This document shows, one piece after another, positions 16,348-24,833 of a stretch of DNA of 64,000 bases. The notes beneath the pieces were generated by a model. That model had not been told where the DNA came from. It was given only the letters and a program-made list of their open reading frames with translations, and did not search any database. The DNA lies in the NCBI RefSeq assembly GCF_002931055.1, contig NZ_PSXX01000014.1:40884-104883 (forward strand). The letters are read 5' to 3'. The stretch comes from Pseudoclavibacter sp. AY1H1 (lineage in GTDB: Bacteria > Actinomycetota > Actinomycetes > Actinomycetales > Microbacteriaceae). Numbering within the stretch: the stretch's first letter is position 1; every line of letters begins with the position of its first letter. A program made the position numbers and the translations under genes.

Positions 16348-17325
16348 TCACTCAGGGGCGTCCGCCTCCTCTGGGAGGCCGACGCGCAGCAGCCGGCGAC
16401 CCCAGGCTCGCAGCGCGTCGACGAGTTCAGGTGGTCCGACGACCTCGCACCGGGCATCGAGCCTGGCGAGGAGGTAGACGACGTAGTCGAGGTCGTCCGT
16501 GCGCATCCGCACCTCGCTCCACCCTTCTTCGAGCTCGAGGACCACACCCCACTGGCCAACCTCAGCCCGTGCGTCCTCGGCTGGCACCTCGACTCGCACG
16601 ACCGCCTCGTAACGGGTGGGCAGGTTGCGGATGCTCGACTGCACGAACGCGTCAGCATCGCCTCCCGGAATGGGCCGCGAGCCGAAGCTCTTCGGCAAGG
16701 ACTCGACGCCGCGCATCCGGTCGAGGCGGAACGTGCGCCAGCCGCCCGCCCCCTCGTCGAACGCGACGAGGTACCAGCGGCGGGCGACCGGAACGAGCGC
16801 ATGCGGCTCGACGAGCCGACTCGAGAGGGCACCATCACGCTTCTCGTAGTCGAACGCCAGCATCGTGCGGTCCCGGCAGGCCGTCGCGACGCTGGCGAGC
16901 ACGGCGACCTCGACCTGGGGCGCCCCCTCGCGCGCCTGCCCGGCACCGACCGTCGAGCCGATACCAGCAGCGAGCTTGCGCACGTGCATCGGCAGCACTG
17001 GCACGATCTTCGCGAGCGCGCCGACCGCCGCGTCCTGCACCCCTTGGACCCCACTGGCAGTCACGGCCCTGAGTCCGAGCACGATCGCCAGGGCCTCCTC
17101 GTCGCTGACCATGAGTGGCGGCAGCGAACCGCCAGCGCTCAGCCGGTACCCGCCCCCGACGCCGCGCGTCGTCTCAACCGGGTAGCCGAGCTCCCGGAGC
17201 TGCTCGACGTCACGCCGCAGCGTGCGCGGGCTCACCCGGAGCCTCGCGGAGAGCTCATCGCCGGTCCAGAACCGGTGGTTCTGGAGGAGCGTGAGCAGCG
17301 TGAGCATGCGGGATCCGGTGGACAT
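16348..17325 (-). CDS. WYL-domain transcriptional regulator (YafY/DeoR-type HTH)
   Basis: The 325-aa regulator starts MSTGSRMLTLLTLLQ. An N-terminal winged HTH contains LSARLRVSPRTLRRDVEQLRELGYPVE, and a middle WYL domain carries the RWYLVAFDEG signature. The WCX C-terminal domain follows. WYL proteins sense nucleic-acid or nucleotide-like ligands. It is divergent from an MFS exporter, its probable target, across a 142-bp gap. ATG 17325 is chosen because the HTH starts immediately after it. Confidence 0.92.
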   Translation of the reverse strand: MSTGSRMLTLLTLLQNHRFWTGDELSARLRVSPRTLRRDVEQLRELGYPVETTRGVGGGYRLSAGGSLPPLMVSDEEALAIVLGLRAVTASGVQGVQDAAVGALAKIVPVLPMHVRKLAAGIGSTVGAGQAREGAPQVEVAVLASVATACRDRTMLAFDYEKRDGALSSRLVEPHALVPVARRWYLVAFDEGAGGWRTFRLDRMRGVESLPKSFGSRPIPGGDADAFVQSSIRNLPTRYEAVVRVEVPAEDARAEVGQWGVVLELEEGWSEVRMRTDDLDYVVYLLARLDARCEVVGPPELVDALRAWGRRLLRVGLPEEADAPE

Positions 17326-17467
17326 GGTCTCATCGTAGAGAGATAGCGGCCAGTATCCGTCCGCAATTACCGTCATCGTGAATCCTGCAAGCATCACCCG
17401 ACCCGCTTCCGAATGTCGGAGGACAGGTGGATGATGAGAACACCGATTCAGGAAATCAGGGATACGC

Positions 17468-18946
17468 ATGGCCGACACCACACCCCCGTCCACACCTGAA
17501 GAACGCTCCTCGGCTCCAGAGGCCTCGCCGCGAGCGCTGCCACATCAGGACGTGCCGACGCTGGCGACCCTGCGCAGCTTCTACCAGGTGCTCGTCAACA
17601 CGCTCATCGCCAACGTCACGACGAGTTACCTGTGGTTCGCGCTCACCTTCTGGGCGTACCTCGAAACGGGTTCGGTGCTGGCGACGTCCATCATCGGCGG
17701 CAGCTACATGCTGCTCGTGGCGGTCTTCGGCATGATCTTCGGCGCGATCGTCGATCACATGAAGAAGAAGGCCGTCATGCTCATCTCGAGCGCGGTGACC
17801 CTCATCACCTACCTGCTCGCCGGCGTGCTCTACCTGAGCTTCCCGGAGGAGGCGCTCGTCGACTGGAACGGCATCTGGTTCTGGCTCTTCGCCGGCGTCA
17901 TCCTGGTCGGCGGGGTCGTCGAGAACCTGCGCAACATCGCGCTGTCGACCACCGTCACGCTACTGGTGCCCGCCGACCGGCGCGACCGGGCGAACGGCCT
18001 GGTCGGCACGGTGCAGGGCATCGCGTTCATGGTCACCAGCGTGTTCTCCGGCCTGTCGATCGGCCTGCTCGGCATGGGGCCGACCGTGCTCATCGCGATC
18101 GTCGCGACCGCAGTCTCGTTCGCTCACCTCCTCTTCGTGTCGATCCCCGAACGCGGCATCGCCCACGACCCAGAAGCAGGCGCCGCGAAGATCAACTTCC
18201 GCGGCGCGATTCCCGCCGTCATGCTCGTGCCCGGCCTGCTCGCGCTCATCCTCTTCACGACGCTCAACAACCTCGTCGGCGGCGTCTTCATGGCGCTCAT
18301 GGACCCGTATGGCCTCACCCTCTTCTCGGTCGAGATGTGGGGAGTCTGGCTCGGCGTCACGAGCATCGGCTTCATCGTGGGCGGCGGCCTCGTCGCGAAG
18401 TTCGGCCTCGGGAAGAACCCCGTCCGCACCCTCCTCATCGTCAACATCGGCGTCGCCCTGCTCGGCGCGACGTTCACCATCCGCGAGTACGGCTGGCTGT
18501 TCATCGTCGGCATGTTCATCTTCATGGCGATCATGCCCATCGCGGAGGCGGCAGAGCAGACCGTCATCCAACGCGTGGTGCCGTTCGAGAAGCAGGGACG
18601 CGTGTTCGGCTTCGCGGCCACCGTCGAGTCGGCCTCGACGCCCATCAGCGCGTTCATGATCGGCCCCATCGCGGAGTTCTGGCTCATCCCATACATGGAG
18701 TCCCGCGAGGGCCAGGAGTCGCTCGGGTGGATGCTCGGCGACGGCGATGCCCGCGGCATCGCGCTGGTGTTCCTGGTCGCGAGCGTCCTGCTGCTCAGCC
18801 TCGTCATCGTCGCGTTCGCATCCCCGCAGTACCGTCTCCTCTCGAAGTCGTACGCGGAGACTCCGCCGCCGAACTCGGAGGCAGCCGAGGCCGCTGAAGG
18901 GGCTGTCGCCGCGGAGGCACCCGAGGAGGCCGAGCGGCAGCGTTAG
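17468..18946 (+). CDS. MFS transporter (multidrug exporter-like)
   Basis: The 492-aa protein has a ~40-residue cytosolic N-terminus and about twelve hydrophobic helices. MIFGAIVDHMKKKAVMLIS corresponds to the loop 2-3 motif. The second half contains TVIQRVVPFEKQGRVFGFAATVESA, typical of MefA-like drug/H+ antiporters. The tail is acidic and Ala/Glu-rich. The divergent WYL regulator suggests inducible export of a toxic compound. Its stop overlaps the convergent NTF2-like gene by 4 bp. Confidence 0.9.
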   Translation: MADTTPPSTPEERSSAPEASPRALPHQDVPTLATLRSFYQVLVNTLIANVTTSYLWFALTFWAYLETGSVLATSIIGGSYMLLVAVFGMIFGAIVDHMKKKAVMLISSAVTLITYLLAGVLYLSFPEEALVDWNGIWFWLFAGVILVGGVVENLRNIALSTTVTLLVPADRRDRANGLVGTVQGIAFMVTSVFSGLSIGLLGMGPTVLIAIVATAVSFAHLLFVSIPERGIAHDPEAGAAKINFRGAIPAVMLVPGLLALILFTTLNNLVGGVFMALMDPYGLTLFSVEMWGVWLGVTSIGFIVGGGLVAKFGLGKNPVRTLLIVNIGVALLGATFTIREYGWLFIVGMFIFMAIMPIAEAAEQTVIQRVVPFEKQGRVFGFAATVESASTPISAFMIGPIAEFWLIPYMESREGQESLGWMLGDGDARGIALVFLVASVLLLSLVIVAFASPQYRLLSKSYAETPPPNSEAAEAAEGAVAAEAPEEAERQR

Positions 18947-19311
18947 GCGTCGCGCCAGGTCTTCGCCACGACCCGGAAATCACCGTCGATATTGGCGAGC
19001 GACAGGTGGTCCTCGAAGACCTGGTCGAGGATCCGCAGCCGTACCTTCGCGACGACCAGGTCGGCGGAGAGGAAGTCGAGCGACAGCAGCTCGTCCTCGC
19101 GCGCCTGCCCGACCGACTGCGGCGACGGTCGATTGGCGACGATCTCGCGCCACTCGGCGAACGGCATGGCCGTGAACGTCCCGTCGGTGACGTCGAACAG
19201 GCTCGCGGAGCTGTCGAAGACCCGGTCGAGCTTGGTGACATCGCACTCGTGCAGCGCTTGGAAGTAGAGGTCGATGGCGGCGGTCACGGCGGGGACTGCG
19301 TGGAGTGACAT
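18943..19311 (-). CDS. NTF2-like (lumazine-binding/SnoaL-type) protein
   Basis: The 122-aa single-domain protein has the cone-shaped NTF2 fold signature: an N-terminal helix AIDLYFQALHECDVTKLDRVF, then SLFDVTDG and a C-terminal strand FRVVAKTWRDA. Such proteins are often steroid-isomerase-like enzymes or binding proteins; the function here is unknown. It is divergent from an Lrp/AsnC regulator 121 bp away, which may control it. Confidence 0.82.
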   Translation of the reverse strand: MSLHAVPAVTAAIDLYFQALHECDVTKLDRVFDSSASLFDVTDGTFTAMPFAEWREIVANRPSPQSVGQAREDELLSLDFLSADLVVAKVRLRILDQVFEDHLSLANIDGDFRVVAKTWRDA

Positions 19312-19419
19312 GAGGCGAATCCTTCGGTCGTTGGTGTACCCCTCAATTCAAGCCAGGACGGCGTGGAGACTGAAGGCTCGCTCAACGGACCTGAGCTCTC
19401 GAGAGAACAGATTCCACGG

Positions 19420-19432
19420 TAGTTTCGGTCTC
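19420..19432 (+). promoter_or_regulatory. -10 box of a probable leaderless promoter for the Lrp gene
   Basis: TAGTTT at 19420-19425 is followed by 7 nt and then the ATG at 19433. No ribosome site is visible, as expected for a leaderless transcript. Confidence 0.5.
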
Positions 19433-19891
19433 ATGCCACCCGATCAACGGTCCAGCCTCGACGGCACCGATCATGCGATCCTCGCGCACCTGCAATCGGA
19501 CGGTCGTGCCAGCATCGCCGATGTCGCCAGGTCAGTGCTGCTGTCGCCCAGTGCGACGGCGGAGCGGGTGCGCCGCCTCACGGACACCGGCGTCATCACC
19601 GGCTACTCGGTCACCGTCGACGCGGAGGCGCTCGGGTACACGGTCATGGCGTTCGTGCGACTCGCCTACCCCTCCGGCAACTACAAGCCGTTCCACGACC
19701 TCGTCGCGACGACACCGGAAATCGTGGAAGCCCACCATGTGACCGGGGCAGACTGCTTCATCATCAAGGTGCTCGCCAGGTCGATGCGGGACCTCGAGCG
19801 GATCACGGGCCGCCTGGCGACGCTCGGCGGCATCACGACGAGCGTCGTCTACTCCAGCCCGCTCCCTACACGCCACATCTCACCGGCATAA
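19433..19891 (+). CDS. Lrp/AsnC-family transcriptional regulator
   Basis: The 152-aa regulator has an N-terminal HTH (SLDGTDHAILAHLQSDGR, SIADVARSVLLSPSATAERV). A RAM ligand-binding domain contains HHVTGADCFIIKVLARSMRDLE. Lrp-type proteins respond to amino acids. ATG 19433 is chosen over upstream in-frame codons because the HTH begins there and a TANNNT box is correctly spaced. The divergent NTF2-like gene is a likely target. Confidence 0.92.
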   Translation: MPPDQRSSLDGTDHAILAHLQSDGRASIADVARSVLLSPSATAERVRRLTDTGVITGYSVTVDAEALGYTVMAFVRLAYPSGNYKPFHDLVATTPEIVEAHHVTGADCFIIKVLARSMRDLERITGRLATLGGITTSVVYSSPLPTRHISPA

Positions 19892-19919
19892 CTCACCCGC
19901 TTCGGCGAGAATCGCCGTC

Positions 19920-20585
19920 ATGAGCGATCGAGTCTCCCCCAGACAATTTCGGCAAGCGGACGGCACCGCCGACTGGCGGGTCGTGGGTGACGGCGCCCGC
20001 GCGAACTTCACGACCGGCGACTTCGCGAGAGGCGCCGCGTTCGTTGCTGAGATCGCCCGCGCCGCCGACGAGGCCGACCATCACCCCGACGTGGACCTCC
20101 GCTACGGCTCGGTCATGGTGCGCCTCATCAGCCACGACGTGGGCGACATCAGCGAACGAGACACCGCCCTCGCCGCGCGCATCTCCGAGATCGCCCGCGG
20201 GCTGGGCATCGAGGCGAGCACGGGCGCCGTGCAGAGCATCCAGATCGCGATCGACGTCGTCGACCTCGACGCCGCGCTCCCCTTCTGGGAAGCAGTCCTC
20301 GCGTACGAGCGGCGCGGTGGCGAAGACCTCGCCGACCCGATCGCCGTCGGACCGAACGTCTGGCTGCAGCAGATCGACGCGCCCCGCGCCGAGCGGAACA
20401 CGATGCACGTCGACGTGTACGTTCCACGCGACCAGGCTGACGCTCGCGTCGCAGCGGCGCTCGCCGCCGGCGGGCGCATCGTCGACGAAACCAACGCCCC
20501 GGAGCACTGGACGCTCGCCGACCCGGAGGGCAACGAAGTCGACGTCGCCCCGTGGCGCGACGACAGCCCATGGAAGCCCGAGTAG
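19920..20585 (+). CDS. Pterin-4a-carbinolamine dehydratase-like domain fused to a VOC domain
   Basis: In this 221-aa two-domain protein, residues ~1-95 match 4a-hydroxytetrahydrobiopterin dehydratase, including the active-site EADHHPDVDLRYGSVMVRL. Residues ~105-215 form a glyoxalase/VOC half with QIAIDVVDLDAALPFWEAVL and HWTLADPEGNEVDVAPW. The dehydratase recycles oxidised pterin cofactor, while VOC domains bind a metal or small ligand. This combination recurs in actinobacteria but its joint function is unestablished. GAGAAT 7 nt before the ATG suggests another leaderless start. Confidence 0.85.
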   Translation: MSDRVSPRQFRQADGTADWRVVGDGARANFTTGDFARGAAFVAEIARAADEADHHPDVDLRYGSVMVRLISHDVGDISERDTALAARISEIARGLGIEASTGAVQSIQIAIDVVDLDAALPFWEAVLAYERRGGEDLADPIAVGPNVWLQQIDAPRAERNTMHVDVYVPRDQADARVAAALAAGGRIVDETNAPEHWTLADPEGNEVDVAPWRDDSPWKPE

Positions 20586-20722
20586 CGCGCATCCGCCACC
20601 GCAGCGCAGTGCGACGGAAAGTTCAGACCCGAGACGCCCCGAGTCAGCGACCGTTTCGCAGCTGACGACGCCCGCATAGCTTGGCCCGAATACGCCAGGT
20701 ACCAGCGAGGTGAGGAGTCCCG

Positions 20723-21385
20723 ATGTCCGCGCAACCCAAACCCTCAGCAGTGATGTCGATGGGCACGCTCCGGCTCGTGGAGGCGGGCGAGCAGGTCGAG
20801 CCACGAAGGCTCGCGCATGCCAGGACCGACGCGCAGCTCCTCCAAGAGCTGCGCGCACTCCGCCGGGAGAACAGCGACCTCGCCGAGAGACTCCACGAGA
20901 GTGAGGCGCGACTCCGGGGCGTTCAGAAGCGACTTCGAGTCCTCCAGAAGGCCCGGGATGAGCGCGTCGGGAGCATCGACTTCGCCGACCAGGAGGAATG
21001 GGCTCGCCACCAGATCCACGTCAGCTGGCTGCAGAACTCCTCCGCGATCGACCGGTCCGCGCATCCGCTCGGCGAGTACCTCGTAGGCCCCGCCTTCGCC
21101 GCCTCGGTCAGATCACTCGCGCCGCAGCTCCAGGCGAAAGTGTGGCGTGCGGCCGTCGACGTCGTGACCGGACGCGGTCGGCACCTGCACTCGAGGGGCG
21201 CGCATCCGCTGCGCAGCGGCAATGGCGCGCACGCCCACGACGTCGTCCGCGACGACGGCGCGAGGTGCTTCCGCTACTCCGTCGGCTTCAAGGCGGCGGG
21301 TGCCAGACGCCTGCACGCCTGGCACCTGCCGGACGGGCGAGTGGAGCTCTGCCGCGTCGTCGCCCACGGCGACATGTCACCGTGA
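20723..21385 (+). CDS. Hypothetical protein with coiled coil
   Basis: In the 220-aa protein, residues ~35-85 form a charged coiled coil (LLQELRALRRENSDLAERL, then SEARLRGVQKRLRVLQKA). The C-terminal half is basic and His-rich and ends RLHAWHLPDGRVELCRVVAH. GAGGAG lies 5 nt before the ATG. No family is recognised. It is flanked by the pterin/VOC gene and a convergent VOC gene, with no operon partner. Confidence 0.65.
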   Translation: MSAQPKPSAVMSMGTLRLVEAGEQVEPRRLAHARTDAQLLQELRALRRENSDLAERLHESEARLRGVQKRLRVLQKARDERVGSIDFADQEEWARHQIHVSWLQNSSAIDRSAHPLGEYLVGPAFAASVRSLAPQLQAKVWRAAVDVVTGRGRHLHSRGAHPLRSGNGAHAHDVVRDDGARCFRYSVGFKAAGARRLHAWHLPDGRVELCRVVAHGDMSP

Positions 21386-21413
21386 GCCGTGGCCGACACC
21401 CCGGTCCGGCGGC

Positions 21414-21875
21414 TCAGACGGCAGCCGCGACATCGAGCACCCAGGTCACCCCGAAGCGGTCGCGGAGCATCCCGAAGCCCGCCGACCATGCCGAGGCGGC
21501 GAGCGGCTCGATGACGGCGGCCTCCACGGACAGGGCATCCCAGTAGGCGGTGATCTCGTCGAGCGTGTCCCCGCTCGCCGCGAGGAAGAAGGGCTGGGTC
21601 GTCACGGTGGCGCCCTGCTCCCGCCGCGTCTCCCCCACCGCGCCCGCGAGCCCCTCGGCAGCTTCGCCGAGGGTGTCGTAGGCGAGCACGCGGAAGCCGT
21701 TGGGGGCATCCACTCTGCCGAACACGACATTGGATGCGCCCGGCAGCTCGGCGGGCATCCCGAACTGCGCATAGGTGGCGATCGAGACCTCGCCGCCGAA
21801 GACGCCCGCGTAGAACTCGAGTGCCTCGCGCGCGGTGCCGGCGAAGTTGAGGTGGGTCGTCGTGGTGATGCTCAT
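21414..21875 (-). CDS. VOC-family (PhnB-like) protein
   Basis: The 153-aa single VOC domain starts MSITTTTHLNFAGTAREALEF, with YAGVFGGE and DRFGVTWVLDV as the PhnB/DUF899-type landmarks. These proteins bind small ligands or metals; the activity is unknown. It is divergent from the second WYL regulator 110 bp away, which is its likely regulator. ATG 21875 starts the conserved domain; the longer frame reads through the promoter. Confidence 0.88.
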   Translation of the reverse strand: MSITTTTHLNFAGTAREALEFYAGVFGGEVSIATYAQFGMPAELPGASNVVFGRVDAPNGFRVLAYDTLGEAAEGLAGAVGETRREQGATVTTQPFFLAASGDTLDEITAYWDALSVEAAVIEPLAASAWSAGFGMLRDRFGVTWVLDVAAAV

Positions 21876-21985
21876 GGTGTTCCCGCTTCCTGACTGGATT
21901 CGAAGGTGCGCGGCTCGTGCCGCTGCGGCGAGGATGACAGCAGTAGCGGACGGGTTCGGTCCTCTACTCGGGGGACACTGATCGC

Positions 21986-22975
21986 ATGACCTCGGCAACC
22001 TCCTCGCGCATCCTCACCCTGCTGTCGCTATTGCAGACTCGGCGAGAATGGTCGGGCCTGGAGCTCGCCGAGCGTCTCGACGTGACCCCGCGCACCGTTC
22101 GCCGCGACATCGACCGGCTGCGCGAGCTCGACTATCGGATCGAGGCATGGAAAGGGCCCGCGGGCGGCTACCGCCTCGCGGCCGGCTCGGAGCTGCCACC
22201 GCTGCGGTTCGACGACGAGCAGGCCGTCGCGATCGCGGTGGCACTGCGCGGTGCGCCCGCACTGGGGGTCGACATCGACGATGCCGCCGCGCGTGCCCTG
22301 GAGACGGTGCGACAGGTCATGCCGTCCAGGTTGCGGCACCGGGTCGATGGCATCCGCTTCACGGGGTCGGCCGGCGCGCGGGCCGGGGAGCTCGTCGACC
22401 CAGACGTGCTCGAGCTCGTGAGCCGAGCGGCCCAGGAGCACCGCGTGCTGCGGTTCGACTATGCGGGCGGCTCGTCGCACGTCGCCGTCGGCGCGGCGAC
22501 CCCGACGCCCCCTCGGCGGGTCGAACCGCACACGGTGCTCGCACGGAACGGGCGCTGGTACCTCGTCGCCTGGAACCTCGACCGGAGTGTGTGGCGCGTC
22601 TACCGAGTGGACCGGATCGTGCCGCGGAGCCAGCTGGGCGCCCGCTTCGAGGAGCGGCAGCTGCCGAGCGGCGACGCCGCCGCCTTCCTCGCGGCGCGGT
22701 TCACAGGCTCGAGCGCGGAAGACCGGTGGCCGTGCACGGGCGACCTGCTCCTCCGCGTTCCAGCGCGCGAAGCCGCGAAGTGGTTGCCGGATGCGGTGGT
22801 CACCGAAGTCGACGACTCCTCCTGTCGGCTGCTGCTCGGCTCGTGGTCGTGGACCGGCATCCTCGCGTCGATCACGAGGTTCGATGCCGACTTCACGGTG
22901 CTCGGCCCGCAGCAGCTCGTCGAAGCATCCACGGCTCTCGCCGAGCGCCTTGCAGCGGCGAGCCGGCGTCCCTGA
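21986..22975 (+). CDS. WYL-domain transcriptional regulator
   Basis: The 329-aa regulator has the same architecture as the one at 16348-17325. Its HTH is SSRILTLLSLLQTRREWSGLE plus LDVTPRTVRRDIDRLRELDY. The WYL core is RNGRWYLVAWNLDRSVWRVYR, and a WCX domain follows. It is divergent from the PhnB-like gene and is followed 34 bp later by a quinone-reductase-type gene on the same strand that may be co-transcribed. Confidence 0.92.
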   Translation: MTSATSSRILTLLSLLQTRREWSGLELAERLDVTPRTVRRDIDRLRELDYRIEAWKGPAGGYRLAAGSELPPLRFDDEQAVAIAVALRGAPALGVDIDDAAARALETVRQVMPSRLRHRVDGIRFTGSAGARAGELVDPDVLELVSRAAQEHRVLRFDYAGGSSHVAVGAATPTPPRRVEPHTVLARNGRWYLVAWNLDRSVWRVYRVDRIVPRSQLGARFEERQLPSGDAAAFLAARFTGSSAEDRWPCTGDLLLRVPAREAAKWLPDAVVTEVDDSSCRLLLGSWSWTGILASITRFDADFTVLGPQQLVEASTALAERLAAASRRP

Positions 22976-23009
22976 GCGTGGTCGGAGGTGGGACCCCGAG
23001 AATGATCGG

Positions 23010-23609
23010 ATGCCTACGCTCATCGTGACCGCGCATCCCGACGAAGATTCCCTGACCCACGCCGCGGCGCTGCAGCTGCGCGAACGCCTCGAAGCAGACG
23101 GCGTGGAGGTGGAGCTCGCGCACCTCGCGCAGGAGGGCTTCGACCCGCGGTTCACCGCGCGCGACCGCGCAGATTACAAGGGCGGGGCGATCACAGGTCC
23201 CGACGTGCTCGCCGAGCAGGCGCGACTCGACCGCGCGAGCGATGTCGTCCTTGTGTTCCCCGTCTTCTGGTGGTCGATGCCGGCGCTGCTGAAGGGGTGG
23301 ATCGACCGCGTCTTCATCACCGGGTGGGCCTTCGAGCTGGGCGACGACGGCCGCGTGCTGGGGAAGCTCGGGCATCTGACGGCGCACCTGCTGCCGGTCT
23401 CCGGCTTCTCGGAGGCGTCCTTCGCGCGGCATGGCTACGAGGAGTCATTCAGCACGCAGATCGAGCACGGCGTCTTCGACTACTGCGGCATGTCGCGCGG
23501 GGCGAAGGCGTTTATCCGCGAGTCGGAGGATTCGGCTTCGGTGAAGCTGGGCCTCGAGGCCGCCGTCGCAACGGTAGCCGCGGCGGTCGGAGCACCGAGC
23601 AAGGTCTGA
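23010..23609 (+). CDS. NAD(P)H dehydrogenase (quinone)/MdaB-type flavodoxin-fold protein
   Basis: The 199-aa flavodoxin-like oxidoreductase starts MPTLIVTAHPDEDSLTHA. FPVFWWSMPALLKGWIDRVF is the classic quinone-reductase signature. It probably performs two-electron reduction of quinones or nitro-compounds with FMN/FAD. ATG 23010 starts the conserved domain; the longer frame shadows the WYL gene. It is a likely target or partner of that WYL regulator in an oxidative or electrophile response, by inference. Confidence 0.9.
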   Translation: MPTLIVTAHPDEDSLTHAAALQLRERLEADGVEVELAHLAQEGFDPRFTARDRADYKGGAITGPDVLAEQARLDRASDVVLVFPVFWWSMPALLKGWIDRVFITGWAFELGDDGRVLGKLGHLTAHLLPVSGFSEASFARHGYEESFSTQIEHGVFDYCGMSRGAKAFIRESEDSASVKLGLEAAVATVAAAVGAPSKV

Positions 23610-23620
23610 CACGAGCGGGC

Positions 23621-23633
23621 TACGCTCACCCCC
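23621..23633 (+). promoter_or_regulatory. -10 box of a probable leaderless promoter for the DUF1905 gene
   Basis: TACGCT at 23621-23626 is followed by 7 nt (caccccc) and then ATG 23634, with no ribosome site. Confidence 0.5.
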
Positions 23634-23909
23634 ATGACCGACAAGCTCGTCTTCAGTGGTGAAATCGTGAACCCGGAATGGATGCCCTCCTGGTCCGTCA
23701 TCGAGGTGCCCGGATCCAAGGAGTTCTTCGGCACCGGCAAGTCGGTGAAGGCCGACACGACCGTCGACGGGGTGGCCGTGACCTCCGCGCTCATGCCGAC
23801 CGGGCAGGGGGACCATTTCATCTCGGTGAGCGCGGCGCTCAGGAAAAAACTCAAGAAGGACGTCGGCGACCGCGTCGACGTGGTGATCGGGCGGCTCCCG
23901 GGGAAATAG
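23634..23909 (+). CDS. DUF1905-family protein
   Basis: The 91-aa single-domain protein starts MTDKLVFSGEIVNPEWMPSW and ends DVGDRVDVVIGRLPGK, with the small beta-barrel pattern of DUF1905. That domain is often fused to or encoded beside YdeI/OmdA-like proteins. The function is unknown. It has its own probable leaderless promoter and is convergent with a small membrane-protein gene. Confidence 0.85.
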   Translation: MTDKLVFSGEIVNPEWMPSWSVIEVPGSKEFFGTGKSVKADTTVDGVAVTSALMPTGQGDHFISVSAALRKKLKKDVGDRVDVVIGRLPGK

Positions 23910-23916
23910 GCCCCCG

Positions 23917-24108
23917 CTACTTCGATCTCGCCTGGTAGGCGGCGCCGATGACGATGCCGACGAGCATCCCGAGGCCAGCGCCGAGCGCGAGGTTGTCGAA
24001 CAGGAGCATCCCGATCGCCGCGCCGAACGGCAGGCCGAGCGCGATCCCGGTGCCAACCGCGTTCGCGGACTTCATGCCTGAGCCTTCCGAGCGTTCCGGT
24101 TCCGTCAT
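23917..24108 (-). CDS. Small glycine-zipper-like membrane protein
   Basis: The 63-aa protein has two closely packed hydrophobic, glycine-rich helices (GIALGLPFGAAIGMLLF and LALGAGLGMLVGIVIGAAY) and a short basic end. Glycine-zipper helices of this sort occur in small actinobacterial membrane proteins. No specific role can be assigned. Confidence 0.7.
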   Translation of the reverse strand: MTEPERSEGSGMKSANAVGTGIALGLPFGAAIGMLLFDNLALGAGLGMLVGIVIGAAYQARSK

Positions 24109-24280
24109 GCAGGCAACGGTACGCAGAGTTTCTGTCGCGAACCCTGGCTATGCACCGTTGTGCCCGCCGGTGAGCGCAATTTCCAGGGCCTCCCACGCGC
24201 TGCGGCATTCGATCGGGTCGTCACCCCACCACTGAAGCGGTGTCTTCGACACTGCTTCCGGCCCGCGCACGGCACAGCCT

Positions 24281-24718
24281 TCAAAGGAGCCGCTGAGTCT
24301 CATGCTCTTCAAGCTCGCCCTGGTAGCGCCATCTGAGAAGCAATCGCTCTGCACCACCCGCCATAGTGCGGATCGAGTTCACGCTGAACGCGTCACCGTG
24401 CTCGACGACGAACGGGCAATCACGATCAAGGCTCACGAGTCCGTCGTACTCGGGTGGGTCCGCGGTGAAGCTCAGCACCTCGATGTGTTTCGAAGACTGG
24501 TTGGCGAGAGTGAAGTTGCTCCCATCGGCTGACTGCAGCGCTGTCCATTCAGGAGGGAGCGCCCGCCGCTGCGCTTCGAGCGACAGCTCCGCGATCTCGT
24601 TGCCCTCACCGGAGATGCGGTTGGCCTGGATCGCGCGCCGGTTGGCGTCCAACGCGATCACCAGCGAAACTGCGGCGACGACCGCCGAGACCAGGGCGAT
24701 CCACTCGGATGCGTTCAT
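24281..24718 (-). CDS. Hypothetical membrane-anchored protein
   Basis: The 145-aa product starts MNASEWIALVSAVVAAVSLVIAL, a single N-terminal membrane helix. A short coiled stretch (NRRAIQANRISGEGNEIAELSLEA) and a soluble C-terminal domain with LANQSSKHIEVLSF follow. The start overlaps the stop of a 22-aa ORF by ATGA, so translation is probably coupled. This stretch is less GC-rich than its surroundings. Another frame continues with plausible peptide past its stop (24148-24280), so a frameshift near the 3' end is conceivable. Confidence 0.65.
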   Translation of the reverse strand: MNASEWIALVSAVVAAVSLVIALDANRRAIQANRISGEGNEIAELSLEAQRRALPPEWTALQSADGSNFTLANQSSKHIEVLSFTADPPEYDGLVSLDRDCPFVVEHGDAFSVNSIRTMAGGAERLLLRWRYQGELEEHETQRLL

Positions 24719-24783
24719 GGCTGACTCCAAGTTGTACTCGGTAGCCCGAACTCGGGCGTCGCTGTGTTGGTGGTGGTGAACAT
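24715..24783 (-). CDS. 22-aa coupled small ORF (leader or small protein)
   Basis: ATG 24783 to TGA 24715 encodes MFTTTNTATPEFGLPSTTW plus SQP. It has the best ribosome site in the area, AGGAGG at 24790-24795, 6 nt upstream. Its stop overlaps the next ATG in an ATGA junction. The downstream gene lacks its own clear ribosome site, so this ORF may serve to deliver ribosomes to it, or the peptide itself may be functional. Confidence 0.5.
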   Translation of the reverse strand: MFTTTNTATPEFGLPSTTWSQP

Positions 24784-24833
24784 GAGGTTCCTCCTGGTTG
24801 TTCTCATGAAGACAGACGGTCGCGGTGCTCCGC

